From Macrostomum hystrix (lineage: Eukaryota > Platyhelminthes > Macrostomidae), in assembly GCA_950097015.1 (NCBI GenBank), contig CATNEN010000007.1, positions 9,673,001-9,737,000 of the forward strand: 64,000 nucleotides of DNA. Reading direction: 5' to 3'. Within the stretch, counting starts at the first letter, position 1. Each line of letters starts with the position of its first letter. Under the pieces are notes generated by a model. The model was not told where the DNA came from, ran no database searches, and saw only the letters and a list, made by a program, of their open reading frames with translations. Below are positions 32,692-44,317 of the stretch, in pieces. The position numbers and the translations under genes are program-made.

Positions 32692-32838
32692 ACTGTGGGA
32701 CCTGGGGACAGTTGGACTGAGTGACTGTGGAACTGTGGGACTGTGGGACTGAGGGACCTGGGGACTGAGGGACTGTGGGACTGAGGGACCTGGGGACTGA
32801 GGGACTGAGGGACTGTGGGACTGTGGGACTGTAGGACT
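32692..32838. repeat. Short GGGACTGTGGGACTGA array
   Basis: Imperfect tandem units of about 10 bp built from GGGACTG followed by TGGGA, AGGGA or CCTGGGGA. Confidence 0.85.
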
Positions 32839-32839
32839 G

Positions 32840-33762
32840 GCTGGAAAGGAGTCATTGTGTCCATTTGAGTTGTCTAAGTGGCTCTCAGATAATCATTAAG
32901 TCACTCAGGATGTGGGATCTGGGCACCTGTTGTGCGGCTGTCCCGGAGTCGGAAGTCCGCAGTTGCCCAGGCCCTGCTGGCCAGGTGAAGTCGAGTCGAA
33001 ATTCCCGCCTATGTGCGACCTCCCTCATCAATCTAGGATTTCAGCTGCATCAAAGGTCCCTAACCCTGTCACTCTAACACTGCGGCCTTCAATATCCCCA
33101 CTTTTCACTTCCAGCTTCCATTTTCTATCCCACCTGCCTGCCACTCGCTGCTCCACCGCTTGAACATTTGGGGATTTATCCCAACTGCAGACTCCCATTT
33201 CTGCCCCGATGCAGCATTGTTTGCGCTCCCCCTCACCCCAGGTGCACTATGGATCCCAGTTGCTGCTCCCCAATTCTCGGCCAAATCCCACTGGCGGGAT
33301 GTGGCCCAGGCTCATCCCGGCAACTCTTGCTCACGGCCCCTTGCCCTCCGGCTCTCTAGAATTTGCCTGACGAATTTGCTCCACACCCGTGCTGCTGCTT
33401 TCCTATCTCCCCACCTGGCTGGCCGCCGTGCCCAGGTGCCTAATCAGCCGCGAGTTTCCCACTAGTCGAGCTTCTCCTGAGCTGCCCGCAGCAGCTGCTG
33501 ATCTATTTATAGGCCGGCTGACGGATTCTCGCCAACGCCTTGCGCTCGCCTGATTGCACTTTGAGCAGTGTTTATGGCTTTGCTCCAACATTTTAGATCT
33601 ACTCTGGGAGATTTATGTGGGATTTGATCTCCATGAGATTAGTGCCGCGATTGACTAATCCTTAGCGCGGTGAGCATAGTAAGCATGGGATTCTACTGTG
33701 CTTTCCTCATAAATTAGTCTGGCTGTCTGATTTCCTGTATTACTGAACATTTCGCCATTTTC
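32840..33762. other. Intergenic DNA without recognised genes
   Basis: No exon, RNA gene or mobile element could be identified in this stretch on either strand. Confidence 0.45.
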
Positions 33763-33763
33763 A

Positions 33764-34246
33764 CCATTGATCTCACTCATTTCCCTTCAATGATCTCACT
33801 CATTTCCCTTCAATGATCTCACTCATTTCCCTTCAATGATCTCACTCATTTCCCTTCAATGGTCTCACTCATTTCCCTTCAATGATCTCACTCATTTCCC
33901 TTCAATGATCTCACTCATTTCCCATCAATGATCTCACTCATTTCCCTTCAATGATCTCACTCATTTCCCTTCAATGATCTCACTCATTTCCCTTCAATGA
34001 TCTCACTCATTTCCCATCAATGATCTCACTCATTTCCCTTCAATGATCTCACTCATTTCCCATCAATGATCTCACTCATTTCCCTTCAATGATCTCACTC
34101 ATTTCCCTTCAATGATCTCACTCATTTCCCTTCAATGATCTCACTCATTTCCCTTCAATGATCTCACTCATTTCCCATCAATGATCTCACTCATTTCCCT
34201 TCAATGATCTCACTCATTTCCCATCAATGATCTCACTCATTTGCCA
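33764..34246. repeat. 23-bp minisatellite, about 21 copies
   Basis: The unit contains ATGATCTCACTCATTTCCC followed by TTCA or ATCA. Copies are nearly identical and differ mainly at the T/A of CCCTTCAA versus CCCATCAA. Confidence 0.95.
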
Positions 34247-35195
34247 TCAATTTCTCTAATCTTCCTCTCTGACGGGAAGTCACATTCACACTAGCAGCTT
34301 GCCAGCAGAAGCAGCTCATTTCTCAGCCTCCCCTCAAATAAATCCGCATGAAATCCCCTCTCGCCGAGTCCCCAGTCGGTCAAGTGTTGGCCCTCTTGCT
34401 CTCCTCTCCGTCACTTTCTTTGTCAATCTTCTCTCTCGCATTATCTGCTTCTTCTGCAGGCCTGGGACGCCCAGGCTGATCCACCACCGCCGGATTAACG
34501 CCACCCCTCCCTCCCCGGATTCCCAAGCAGCTGCGGCAGCAGTGATGAAGCGACCGGCCTGAGTCTGGGAGGGGGGCGGGGCGGGGCAAGGAAATAATAA
34601 GTTAATAAGCATGAAGCGGGCGGGCCCCGACCCGGCCATCGCCTGACTTTTAATCGCCTGAGCGGCGTCTGCGAGTTCTTCGCCCGCCAGCCCGAGTGTC
34701 CGAGGCCGGAGGGCCGACTTCCTGTCTCTGCAGCTCTTCATATGGGGAATCGATTCCCGGGCCTTGGACCAGCTGCCCGCACGAGAGGAGTTTGAGCAGT
34801 TCCCCTCTGCCCCAATCCGCCACTGCCGCTTTCCCCGGCCTGCTAGAAGAAATCTAGTTTTTGAGAAATCTCAAAAATAAGAGGCAGGCGGCGGGTCAGG
34901 GACGGGGTGAAAGTCGGCCTTGCTTTACAGACAGTCCGGGCCTTCTGTGCAAATATTTAACCTCGCCTCGCTCAAATATTGCCAAGACTCCTGCCTATTG
35001 GACACTTCTATTCCTCATTCTGGCGAATGCGCAATGCTCCACTGCCAGTAGTCACTTGCCGATAAAAGGCGAGAGACAGATAAGCTAGGACAAAGAAGAC
35101 CTGGATTTGACATTTTTAAATGAACATTTTCTTTTTTCTCTGTTTAACACTGCCGGTAAACTGTTGCCTAAAACTGTTCCAATTTTGAGGGGTAG
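34247..35195. other. Intergenic DNA without recognised genes
   Basis: A GC-rich block sits at about 34480-34720. No exon with homology or convincing splice context is seen. Confidence 0.45.
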
Positions 35196-35745
35196 GGTTG
35201 CAGGTGTGGTCATTGGTAGGGTCGCAGGTATGCTCATTGGTAAGGTTGCAGGTATGGTCATTGGTAGGGTTGCAGGTATGCTTATTGGTAGGGTTGCTGG
35301 TATGGTCATTGGTAGGGTTGCAGGTATGGTCATTGGTAGGGTTGCAGGTATGGTAATTGGTAGGGTTGCTGGTATGCTTATTGGTAAGGTTGCAGGTGTG
35401 GTCATTGGTAGGGTTGCAGGTATGGTCATTGGTAGGGTTGCAGGTATGCTCATTGGTAGGGTTGCAGGTATGGTCATTGGTAGGGTTGCAGGTATGCTCA
35501 TTGGTAGGGTTGCAGGTATGGTCATTAGTAGGGTTGCAGGTGTGGTCATTGGTAGGGTTGCAGGTATGGTCATTGGTAGGGTTGCAGGTATGCTCATTGG
35601 TAGGGTTGCAGGTATGCTCATTGGTAGGGTTGCAGGTATGGTCATTGGTAGGGTTGCAGGTATGCTTATTGGTAAGGTTGCAGGTATGGTCATTGGTAGG
35701 GTTGCAGGTATGCTCATTGGTAGGGTTGCAGGTATGCTCATTGGT
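35196..35745. repeat. 24-bp minisatellite, about 23 copies
   Basis: The unit is GGTAGGGTTGCAGGTATGGT plus CATT, with variants CTCATT, CTTATT and GTAATT. Because 24 is a multiple of three, several frames on both strands stay open through it. These frames are not taken as genes. Confidence 0.95.
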
Positions 35746-36254
35746 CATTGGTAGAGATGCTGCTCACAGCTATGGTAGCTTAAATGGCTAATTTGGTACT
35801 GACATGTTCTACAGAAGTTTATGGCTCAAGTAGCAGATAATTCCATGCTCAGTCTGTGATTGAGTTCTGACTGTGCAACCGCAGAATGTCTGCAGGGCCT
35901 CAAGCAGCTTTTTGTTCCGCATTGCTGGCCCAGTGTAGCAGAATCAATAGCAGCAGTGTCAGACTCGCAATATGCACAGCAGGCCTCGGCATCGATTCAC
36001 CAAATCGAGCTCGATTTGGAGGCTGATCCAGTTTCACATTACCGAGTCACGGCTCGGTGGGGTGGGGCGGCTGGGGGCAGCCCGGTCAGTTGGGAATTCG
36101 AATCGAGCTGCTAAGGTCGCCCAGCCAATGGCGGCTCGGCCCATTGGACCGGGAAAACAAGAAGACGGGCTTCCGTTGGGGTGAACTGGAAAGCCGCGTC
36201 TCCCACTGGAAGAACTCCTCGGCAGCTCCAGTCCTTCTGCCACGCCGATCGCCG

Positions 36255-38247
36255 ATGTCCCTGCCGTCTCCGGCCCTCAGCCGCAGGAGCGGCGGCAGCT
36301 CCAGTCACGTGACCTACAGCCCGCTCAGCTCGCCCGGACTCCATAGGCGCAAGCCGCTGCCCACCAGGCTGCTGCCGCAGAAGAAGCGGGTTTTCCCCAT
36401 AGACAGCGAGCTGGACAGGCCGGATTCACCGACTGGGAGCGAGATTAGCGCCCGGCCGAGCATCAGAGACAAGCGGATTAGGGACCTCTTCAGGGCCAGC
36501 GTGAGTTTGGCTTTTGGGATTAGAATCCCATGGTCAGTGCATTCCTCAGAATCCCATGGCCAGTGCATTCCTCAGAATCCCATGGCCTGCACATTCAAAT
36601 GGGATTAGTGAATCTTCCTGTGTTGCAGAATCAGTATTACACAAATTTGTTAATTAGAATCTGTGCTGGGATAACACGTTGGTTAGCCAGCAACCCCTCC
36701 CAGTCCCTTGACAATCATCGTGGTAGCCTAGTGAGAAGGCATTGTAGCGGATCTGCCATATGCGGGCGCCCGCTCTCTCGTCCTGCGATTCCAAGGAGAA
36801 AACAGAACGGTAACAAATAGGCACAAGCTGTTTCTTGTGAACTGCTGCTGCTGCTGCTGTGAATTGTCGACCTCGAGTGTTGGAGTGAGTGAGAGGAGGC
36901 AGGCAGCCTGACGAAGCAACTGCAGCTGCGAGTGTCGGGGCAGGTAATTGCCCCAGCCCGCCAGCGGGAGCCGCAGCTGCGCAGCCAAGGAGGAAATGTC
37001 TCGCGTGTCTCCCGCCCCGGTCACCCAACACCGCCGGGTCACTTGAAACTTTTCTATCGGACGCATCGCTCGGGGAGGGCGCATAGCGAGGGCTGCAGTC
37101 CCGATGGCATGATCCAGGATCAGGATGGGTGTCCAACTCGATGCAGAAGAATTAGATGCGTTTCTGGCAAGAAGGGGCAAATAAATATTAGCTGAACACA
37201 CACACACTCACACACACACACACACTCACACGAGTGAATCCCGGCGCTCTGTCCCGTGGGAAACTGGCGCGGCACTTCCAGTCCGCAGCCCGCATAGTCG
37301 GCCTGGCCAGCTGTGAATGTCCAATTAGGTGCCGAGGCCTCCGCCGCGCCAGGAGCCCCTGCCGCCGGCACAGTTCGCTGCCAGCTGTCTCGCACACTGC
37401 GGCGGCCACCGACCCCATCGCTCTTTCTCCGCCCCGCCTCCCCGCCGCCATCTCTGGGAGCGGAAATCTGTCGCCAGCCGTGAGTTTCCCTTCGCCTTAA
37501 TCAATTCGACACAGTCAAGACGCAGCGAAGCCCACCCGATTCCTCCCACTTCCCCAGTGCGGCTGCACCTCTTTGCCTCCGCATTCCTGCCTTGGCAGCC
37601 GAGCCTCTGCAGCTGACCGCATGACGCTGCATCTGCTTATCTCGAATCCGGCCCGCCTGCACTTTCCCTCTGCTCCAGCCTCCCTCTGTTCTTCTACCAG
37701 GCGCAAAGCAAGTAGCAAGAAAGCCGTTGTTGAATTGCCGGACCGAAAGTGGCTGGCGGCTGCGGCTCCGTGATGGAGAGTGCCGATGCGGCCGCGGGAA
37801 GCTCGGCACTTGCTTCTTGGCTTCTTTTCTGCCTTTTTTCTCCCATTCTTTCCCACTCCCTCCCGCTCGCTTAGTCGTCGATCTGCTATTTCGCTTTTCA
37901 GCCAGGTCATTCAGCCCCCCCATTTTGGAAGGCCCGCCCGCCCGCCCGCCCCGGCATCGGGGATTCATCCGCGCGGATCCGGTGCAACTTGCCAACCCGC
38001 AGCGCAGCGGGGGGCCTGGGGCTGCCGGCCCTGACAGAGCCGATTGTCGGCAGGCTGCTCGCCCGATCTCTCAAAGCCTAATTAGCGGTGCCAGGCACTG
38101 CTTAATAGCACAATCGGCCTTTCAGGGAGCTGGCTTAACTGATGGCCGGACTGACGCGAGCCTCTCCCATTCCTAAAACAGGATATCCGCTGCCACTCGG
38201 CGCCCAACTCTCCGCGGGTGTCCTACTGTTCCGCCGGCACCGCGGCC

Positions 38248-38292
<45 letters not shown>

Positions 38293-40249
38293 TGCACGCA
38301 CTCCCAGCAGCAGGTGGCCGCCAGCATCCGTAGGCAGCGCAACGCCTCGATGTGCTCCGCCGGCGCGCTTCAGCAGCTGCAGCCGCCGCCGCCGCCATAC
38401 CCAGGCAGCTGCCGATCTCTGCTAGCTAGCGGTGGAGCCGCAGCCGTTGCTGGCAGCCAGAGCTCCCTGCTGAGCTCCCAGACCACCGTGTCCTACGCCT
38501 GCCGAGTGCAGGAGGTGCGCGAGCTCAGCCTGGGCCGGCACAACTCAGAGCCCTTCGGCATGAAGGTCGAATGCGTCGGCAGGGTGAGCGAATCACGCCA
38601 TTGTCGGCTGCTAGACAAAGCTGAACAAAACAAGCGATAAGAAATTCGAATATTGAGTCCTTCCTATCCGAGTTGACGAGTTCGGCCTCTGCTTCCCTCT
38701 CCTTCCCTGTGGGATCGGGAGCAGCAGTCGATTTCCCATCGCGTGCAGCAGCGCGACTTCGAGAAGAGCAGGAAGGACGGGTGGCGCCCTGAGAGATCTG
38801 GAAATTGCTTCTTTCCTCATCACGCGAGTCCAGCTGGAGGTGCGAAATTTCATCCCGGCCCTTTGATTTGATCCCCGCGAAAAATTGCATTTCAAAAAGC
38901 CATGGAAGGGAAGGGAAAGGGGCGCAACTCTGAGCCACTGGGAGGTAATTAGTGCCCAGTCGATTGGGAAGTCGCGGACTTTGGGGCAAGGAAACACTGG
39001 CCGAAGTGCATCCCGTCTGTTCTTTCCTCACCTCGTGTGTCTACTCTAAGTAGAACGAAAGTTAGCTGCAGTTTTCTATATCGCCAGTTAAAAGCTCGCC
39101 CAATCTGCCAACCGGTCCGCAGTCGTTCTTCATCACCCACGTGGTGGCAGGCTCAGTGGCCGCCTACGCCGGGCTGAAGTCTGGCGACGAGATCGTCGGC
39201 ATCAACGGGCGGCAGCTGGAGGGCCTGGGGACCCGGGAGGTGCTACAAATTATTCGGCGGTGTGAGGTGTCAGTGCGGCTGTCCTACCGCCCCAGGTGAG
39301 CACACTGAGCACACTGAGCACACTGAGGGCATCCCCAGTGCCTTATCTCAGTGCTAAATACTCCTCGTTTAAAATTCCCCAGTACCAGATCCCCAGTGTA
39401 AGATGCATATTGCCATATCGCTTTTGCTAGATTTAAATTTTTTAATCCCATTGGCTAGATCCCCCCTGGTAAAACCACAATGCTATATCCCATTGCTATA
39501 TCCTCATTGCAATATACCCAGTACCAGACCCACAAAAGTGTCTAGATGTTCAAAACCTTTACATTGGAATTCGCAGAGCGGTCGTAGCCCGCATCCGGGA
39601 AGTGTGCCTGATGAAGGACAACGGTGTAGTCGGCTTGCGCCTGCAGAAGAAGCCGGATGTGAGTGCAGGCCGCCTCATTGGTCTTGAGATCATGAGCTCA
39701 AAGTAGTTTCAGTCGCATAATCCTAGGTGTTACTGTAAGAAACGCCACATGCTACTCATCAGTAGTTTGTTAGAAACCCAGCAGTCAGGATTCGAGCCCG
39801 TCAAGTCGGACCCGCCTCCTCCGCAGGGACTGTACATCGACTTCGTCAAGCTCGGCACTCCGGCGCACTTGGCCGGCCTGAAAGAGGGCGACCAGGTGCT
39901 GAAGATTAACGGCCACTTCGTCACCGAGTGGTCGATGGAGGGCGCCATGGCGCTGCTGAAGTCGCTGAATGAGCAGCTGGTGCTGCTGGTGCGCGAGACT
40001 CTGCCGCTAGTGGCGCCGGCCCTGGCCGCGCGGCAGCCGACCAGCCGTCTGGCCAGTCTGCGCTCCTCGCGGCTAACTCTCGCATCAGCGCCCGCCTGCG
40101 GTTGGCGAACTCCCGACGGCTGCTCCGTCGCCGCCAAGGAGGTCGACGGCTGTTGCTCGGCTGTAGACCATAGCGTCGCCTCCAGCGCGGGCACGCAGCT
40201 GCCGCTGAAGCTGCCGCTGGAGCTGACGCCACGCAGCTCTGCTTCGTGA
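36255..40249 (+). CDS. Two-PDZ scaffold protein with polyglutamine tract
   Basis: Five exons: 36255-36500, 38182-38583, 39072-39295 (39123 is an equally in-frame start), 39577-39658 and 39827-40249. All junction phases agree (0, 0, 2, 0). The start is the ATG at 36255, the first in the open frame; no good leader is expected for a cytoplasmic scaffold. The basic, Ser/Pro-rich N-terminus is followed by 14 Gln (38251-38292). PDZ 1 runs from ELSLGRHNSEPFGMKVECVG to SFFITHVVAGSVAAYAGLKS, GDEIVGING. PDZ 2 has REVCLMKDNGVVGLRLQKKP, GLYIDFVKLGTPAHLAGLKE and GDQVLKING, resembling PDZ 1 of syntenin. PDZ domains bind C-terminal peptides of membrane proteins. The tail of about 75 residues is Ser/Ala-rich. 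The exact family is not identified. Confidence 0.85.
36501..38181. other. First intron of the two-PDZ gene
   Basis: The 1.7-kb intron carries two and a half copies of a 26-bp repeat (GAATCCCATGGCCAGTGC) at about 36526-36592, a CTG run near 36842, and a CA-rich microsatellite at 37196-37231. No further exon with domain similarity is seen. Confidence 0.6.
38251..38292 (+). repeat. Coding CAG microsatellite (14 Gln)
   Basis: Thirteen uninterrupted CAG codons and one CAA encode the polyglutamine tract in exon 2 of the two-PDZ protein. The pure repeat is likely length-variable between individuals. Confidence 0.95.
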
Positions 40250-40384
40250 AGGCTGACAGCACTGGCAATCCTTCCCTGACCGCTTCAAATGCGCTGATTA
40301 CCGACTGCACCCGGCCAGTGTCAGTGTTCCGCTATTTTCGCTATTCTATTTCGCGCCCCCAATGTGCCGAGCCAAGCGTTGGTG

Positions 40385-40390
40385 AATAAA
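40385..40390 (+). terminator. Polyadenylation signal of the two-PDZ gene
   Basis: Canonical AATAAA 136 bp after the TGA at 40247-40249, a normal distance for a short 3' UTR. Confidence 0.7.
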
Positions 40391-40418
40391 GTGCATGTAA
40401 AACATATCGCATTAGGTG

Positions 40419-40829
40419 ATGGGACACGGAAAATACAACAGATTTCCGTACACCTATTGTTGTACATTTCTGCTTTTTGTGTGCTTTCAGAGGAGGTGTG
40501 AATTGTGTGTGAGTCCACAGTGCTCAGAGTGCAGGAGTTGTGAACAGTCTGTGAGTCCACAGTGCTCAGAGTGCAGGAGTTGTGAACAGTCTGTGAGATC
40601 ACAGTGCTCAGAATGCAGGAGTTGTGAACAGTCTGTGAGTCCACAATGCTCAGAGTGCAGGAGTTGTGAACAGTCTGTGAGTCCACAGTGCTCAGAGTGC
40701 AGGAGTTGTGAACAGTCTGTGAGTCCACAGTGCTCAGAATGCAGGAGTTGTGAACAGTCTGTGAGTCCACAGTGCTCAGAATGCAGGAGTTGTGAACAGT
40801 CTGTGAGTCCTATGAGTGCAACCAGATAA
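40419..40829 (+). CDS. Doubtful: candidate Cys-rich repeat protein with leader-like N-terminus
   Basis: An ATG-started frame of 136 residues begins MGHGKYNRF, has a hydrophobic stretch YTYCCTFLLFVCF, then about seven copies of SPQCSECRSCEQSV, and stops at 40829. The start is only 30 bp after the polyA signal of the two-PDZ gene. A strong acceptor-like site (pyrimidine tract then TTTCAG at 40490) precedes the repeats, so an exon beginning there is an alternative. A 42-bp unit keeps frames open by chance on both strands, so this may not be a gene. Confidence 0.2.
   Translation: MGHGKYNRFPYTYCCTFLLFVCFQRRCELCVSPQCSECRSCEQSVSPQCSECRSCEQSVRSQCSECRSCEQSVSPQCSECRSCEQSVSPQCSECRSCEQSVSPQCSECRSCEQSVSPQCSECRSCEQSVSPMSATR
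40500..40812. repeat. 42-bp minisatellite, about 7.5 copies
   Basis: The unit contains GTGAGTCCACAGTGCTCAGA and GTGCAGGAGTTGTGAACAGT. Read on the plus strand it encodes a 14-residue Cys-rich unit, SPQCSECRSCEQSV. Copies differ by only a few bases (AGATCACAG, CAGAATGCAGG). Confidence 0.95.
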
Positions 40830-42854
40830 GCAGAGTCCGAATTTCAGTTAAAAAGAGCACTAAATGCAATCAAGCAAGCTGATCAGCTGCACTGCTCAGT
40901 GAAGAGGTGACTGCTCAGCTGTCAAGTTGTCTACCCAGCCTGAGTAGCAAGATGGCAGGTGCAATTATCGTACCTGCAGTTGTAGTCCTGGCAACGCAGC
41001 TAATGAGTGTCTGCAGGATGCGGGTCTTGAATGGCTCACGGAATTATTTAGCTAATTATTTTTAATCACCATCTCCTGCAGTGTCTATCAGTATGTCTTG
41101 ATGTTTGATAATAAAATCTGAAAGCCTGAGTCAGATGGGGTTAAGCCAGTATATTACTCGTAGAATATTTTTTTAAACCAAGGAGGAAGGTTGATATGTC
41201 GAAGGCTGGTTACTAAGTGCACCTGTCACAAAGGATCGCAAAAATGGGCAGAATTAGTTTCAAGCAGTACAAAGGAGGAAAATCGTGAGCACAGGAGAAC
41301 TCTCGATGTAAAAAGTCTTGCAACATGCTGCATATCACCTTGCCATTGCCAAGAGAACAATGGGGAGTGCAGACACTACTGTCCTCCTTAGTCCAGGCCG
41401 TTGCACTCTTAGCTTAGGTGCTTCAAGGTAGAAAAAGTTGGGAGCCAGGCAAGGACTCGAAGGGCAATTCAGCTGCACAGGCTGCGCCATTGTACCGAAG
41501 CCGCACTGATGGCTCCTTTGAGCGAGTTGGGGAGGCCTTGTTCCTCAAAGCGACCCCCTGGAAAGGAAGCTGCTGAGAGCAGCCTGGATATGCGAGGCAA
41601 ATGCGAGCTAAATCATAGAGAGGCTCAGCTCTGAGCAGCTGTGAGCACTTTGCAAATGGCCTGTCTGGGATAATTGAGGATCATAGGGATCCATCATGGG
41701 GATATCTGTGTCGGGCGCATTGTTTGGCGATGGTCGAGCCGGTCAGATCTACCCACTCCACTGAGCTCTGAGCTCATTCTCAGGTACGACTCATTCTTCT
41801 GCTCGCGCTTTGGCCTCCTTGATAGCCATTTTTGGACTATTTGGGCAAACACGAATGCCGGGTCGCGTGCGCACCTGCGCTGTTTGAGGGCTGCGGGATC
41901 GAGCAGCCACAGGCCGTGCTGCTCTCATCAAATGATAAAGCGGCAGTGCAGGCTACAGTGCTTTCCTGAGCCAGCGCATCTGATTGGCCATGGCCAGGAG
42001 GGGCGGCTAGCATAAGGCTTTGCCACAGAAAAGCGGGCTTCAGACGGTGGCCAAGCCACAGCCGGCTTCCCAGCAACCTCAGGCCGCCGCGCACCGCTGT
42101 CAGATCAATGCGCCTTCTCCGTCCATGGCTTCTGGCTGCCGCTGCAGGTGAGCGGGCGGGCAGGCGGGCGGGCTGGCGGACGGGCTGGTTTCGGGGACAG
42201 AAATCCCTTGAAAAAAATGAGCCTAAAATTAAACAGGCCGCTACGGATCCCCGCCTGATCGATGCGGCAAACTTGGAGAAATTTTAGCCCAGGGGCGGGG
42301 TGCCACTTGAAGCTGGAAAAGGCAGTGCTCAAGCTGCGGTGGGCCGCGGAAAGTGCAAGTCATCGGGAAACGGCAGCGACGGCCCTGTCTGCAGGAGGGT
42401 TGGAACGCGAAAAGCTTGGTCGCTAATTTCCAATAGAAAACTTTCACCGAAGCCGCGATAGTTGCAGGTGAATGGCAGGAAATTTTAATGGGCCAATATT
42501 AAAATGTGAAGAAGTGAGTTCTGCGCAGTGCCGGGGTTAATTTTAGCCACAATGGCAGCAGGGAGTCAATAGGGTTGCCTACTCAACCAGGGGCTTGAGT
42601 TAATGCTCAATTTTCAGCTTTCTCACTATCCGTTGCTGAACAATGGCATCAAGATAGAATTAGCCTTGAGCTGCAGTTGCAGGCTCCCATGAGACTGAGC
42701 CGGCTCTTGTCAGTGCTCAAATCTGCTGCTGCTGCTCCTGCTGCTCTTGGTTGCAGTCTCTGATTTTTCAGCCTGTTGAAGTAAAAAAAATCTGGAATGC
42801 GCATTTTAGCTTTTTGACAGACTACCATTCGAAGATCAGAACTGGTTGTAGAAA
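40830..42854. other. Intergenic DNA without recognised genes
   Basis: No exon is supported. A segment at about 41440-41515 looks vaguely tRNA-like on the minus strand but is too diverged to call. Confidence 0.45.
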
Positions 42855-42855
42855 T

Positions 42856-43415
42856 CAGTAGGTATCCTTTTTGTGTCAGTAGGTTTCCTTTTTGTGTCAG
42901 TAGGTATCCTTTTTGTGTCAGTAGGATCGTCTTGCGTCAGTGGAGATCCTCTTGTGTCAGAAGGGATACTATCGTGTCAGTAGGGATACTCTCGTGTGAG
43001 TAGGGATACTCTCGTGTCAGTAGGGATACTCTTGTGTCAGTGGAGATCCTCTTGTGTCAGTGGAGATCCTCTTGTGTCAGTAGAGATCCTCTCGTGTCAG
43101 TAGGGATACTCTCGTGTCAGTAGGGATCCTCTCGTGTCAGTAGGGATACTCTCGTGTCAGTAGGTTTCCTTTTTGTGTCAGTAGGATCGTCTTGCGTCAG
43201 TGGAGATCCTCTTGTGTCAGTAGGAATACTCTTGGGTCAGTAGGGATACTCTCGTGTGAGTAGGGATACTCTCGTGTCAGTAGGGATCCTCTTGTGTCAG
43301 TGGAGATCCTCTTGTGTCAGTGGAGATCCTCTTGTGTCAGTAGAGATCCTCTCGTGTCAGTAGGGATACTCTCGTGTCAGTAGGGATCCTCTTGTGTCAG
43401 TAGGGCTCCTGTTTT
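42856..43415. repeat. 20-bp minisatellite with GTGTCAGTAGGGATACTCTC units
   Basis: About 28 units with variants at several sites (TGGAGATCCTCTT, TAGGTTTCCTTTTT, TAGGATCGTCTTGC). A multi-unit block recurs: the order ...TTTCC, ATCGT, TGGAGATCC... appears at about 42885 and again at about 43165, so higher-order duplication has occurred. Confidence 0.93.
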
Positions 43416-43439
43416 GTCAGTCTTATGGGACAATGTATG

Positions 43440-43685
43440 TCATTAGGGGCAGTCTAGTGTCAGTAGGGGCAGTCAACTGTCAGTAGAGGCAGTCGAGTGT
43501 CAGTAGGGGCAGTCAACTGTCAGTAGAGGCAGTCAACTGTCAGTAGAGGCAGTCAAGTGTCAGTAGGGGGGAGTCTAGTGTCAGTAGAGGCAGTCTAGTG
43601 TCAGTAGAGGCAGTCTAGTGTCAGTAGAGGCAGTCAAGTGTCAGTAGGTGGAGTCAAGTGTCAGTAGAGGCAGTCAATTGTCAGT
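43440..43685. repeat. 20-bp minisatellite with GTCAGTAGAGGCAGTCAAGT units
   Basis: About twelve units adjoin the previous array and share its GTCAGTAG core and 20-bp period. The two arrays probably diverged from one ancestor. Confidence 0.93.
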
Positions 43686-43689
43686 AAAG

Positions 43690-44316
43690 TCTTAGTCAGC
43701 AATGACTGCAGCTCCCATGAAGTTTGCCACCCAGCCAGATGGTTGAGCAGTCTGTAGCGGGCGCCTGAGTACGCAGTGAATGATAAATAGTTATCTGCTA
43801 TGCAGTTAAGTTTTATGGCTCCGGCTTTATGGCTGCGGCAGATGGTTGCAGACCCCAGGCGAGAGTTTTTTGTATAAGAGAACTATCTCAAATGAGCAGT
43901 GCTCAGTGTATGGCTAATTTTTTGAAAACCTATTTGAATTCATCTACTGCTGAATTTGGCCCACTCGGAGGGAATATCAAGCAGGGGGGTTGATTGTCCC
44001 CGTCTGTATGAGCACTGCCAAACATTCCGCAGCCCAGGCGCTGCCTTCCTGCTTGTTTTTTTCTTTCATTTTTTGAGCGCTCGACTGAAGTCTTGTTTTG
44101 AAATTGCCAGCCCTGCGTCCTCTGAGTCTCCACTTGCTCTGAGGCGAGGGCGACTAAATTAATCCCAGCACTGTGACTGAGCACATGCTCAAAATGGAAA
44201 TCAGCCGTTTCCAGAGCTGGCGGGAAGTTTAGGAAGGTCGGTTGGGATCTGAGCATTGCCTGCTCAGCTGCGGAGCTGGGTCCGATGGGGCACTGAAATG
44301 AATCTGACAGAACAAA
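43690..44316. other. Intergenic DNA without recognised genes
   Basis: No exon, RNA gene or transposon was found here. Confidence 0.45.
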
Positions 44317-44317
44317 A

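Noticed and set aside
35107-35754. Open frames of over 200 codons on both strands
   Set aside because: They arise because the 24-bp array unit is a multiple of three. Both strands and several frames are open at once and no other coding feature is present.
38135-38398. Polyalanine minus-strand frame
   Set aside because: It is the antisense reading of the CAG run in the two-PDZ exon, which has phase-consistent splicing and PDZ homology on the plus strand.
41440-41515. tRNA-like or SINE head on the minus strand
   Set aside because: A box A-like TGGCGCAGCCTG and a box B-like CTTCGAGTCC are spaced too closely, and no body matching either SINE family follows.
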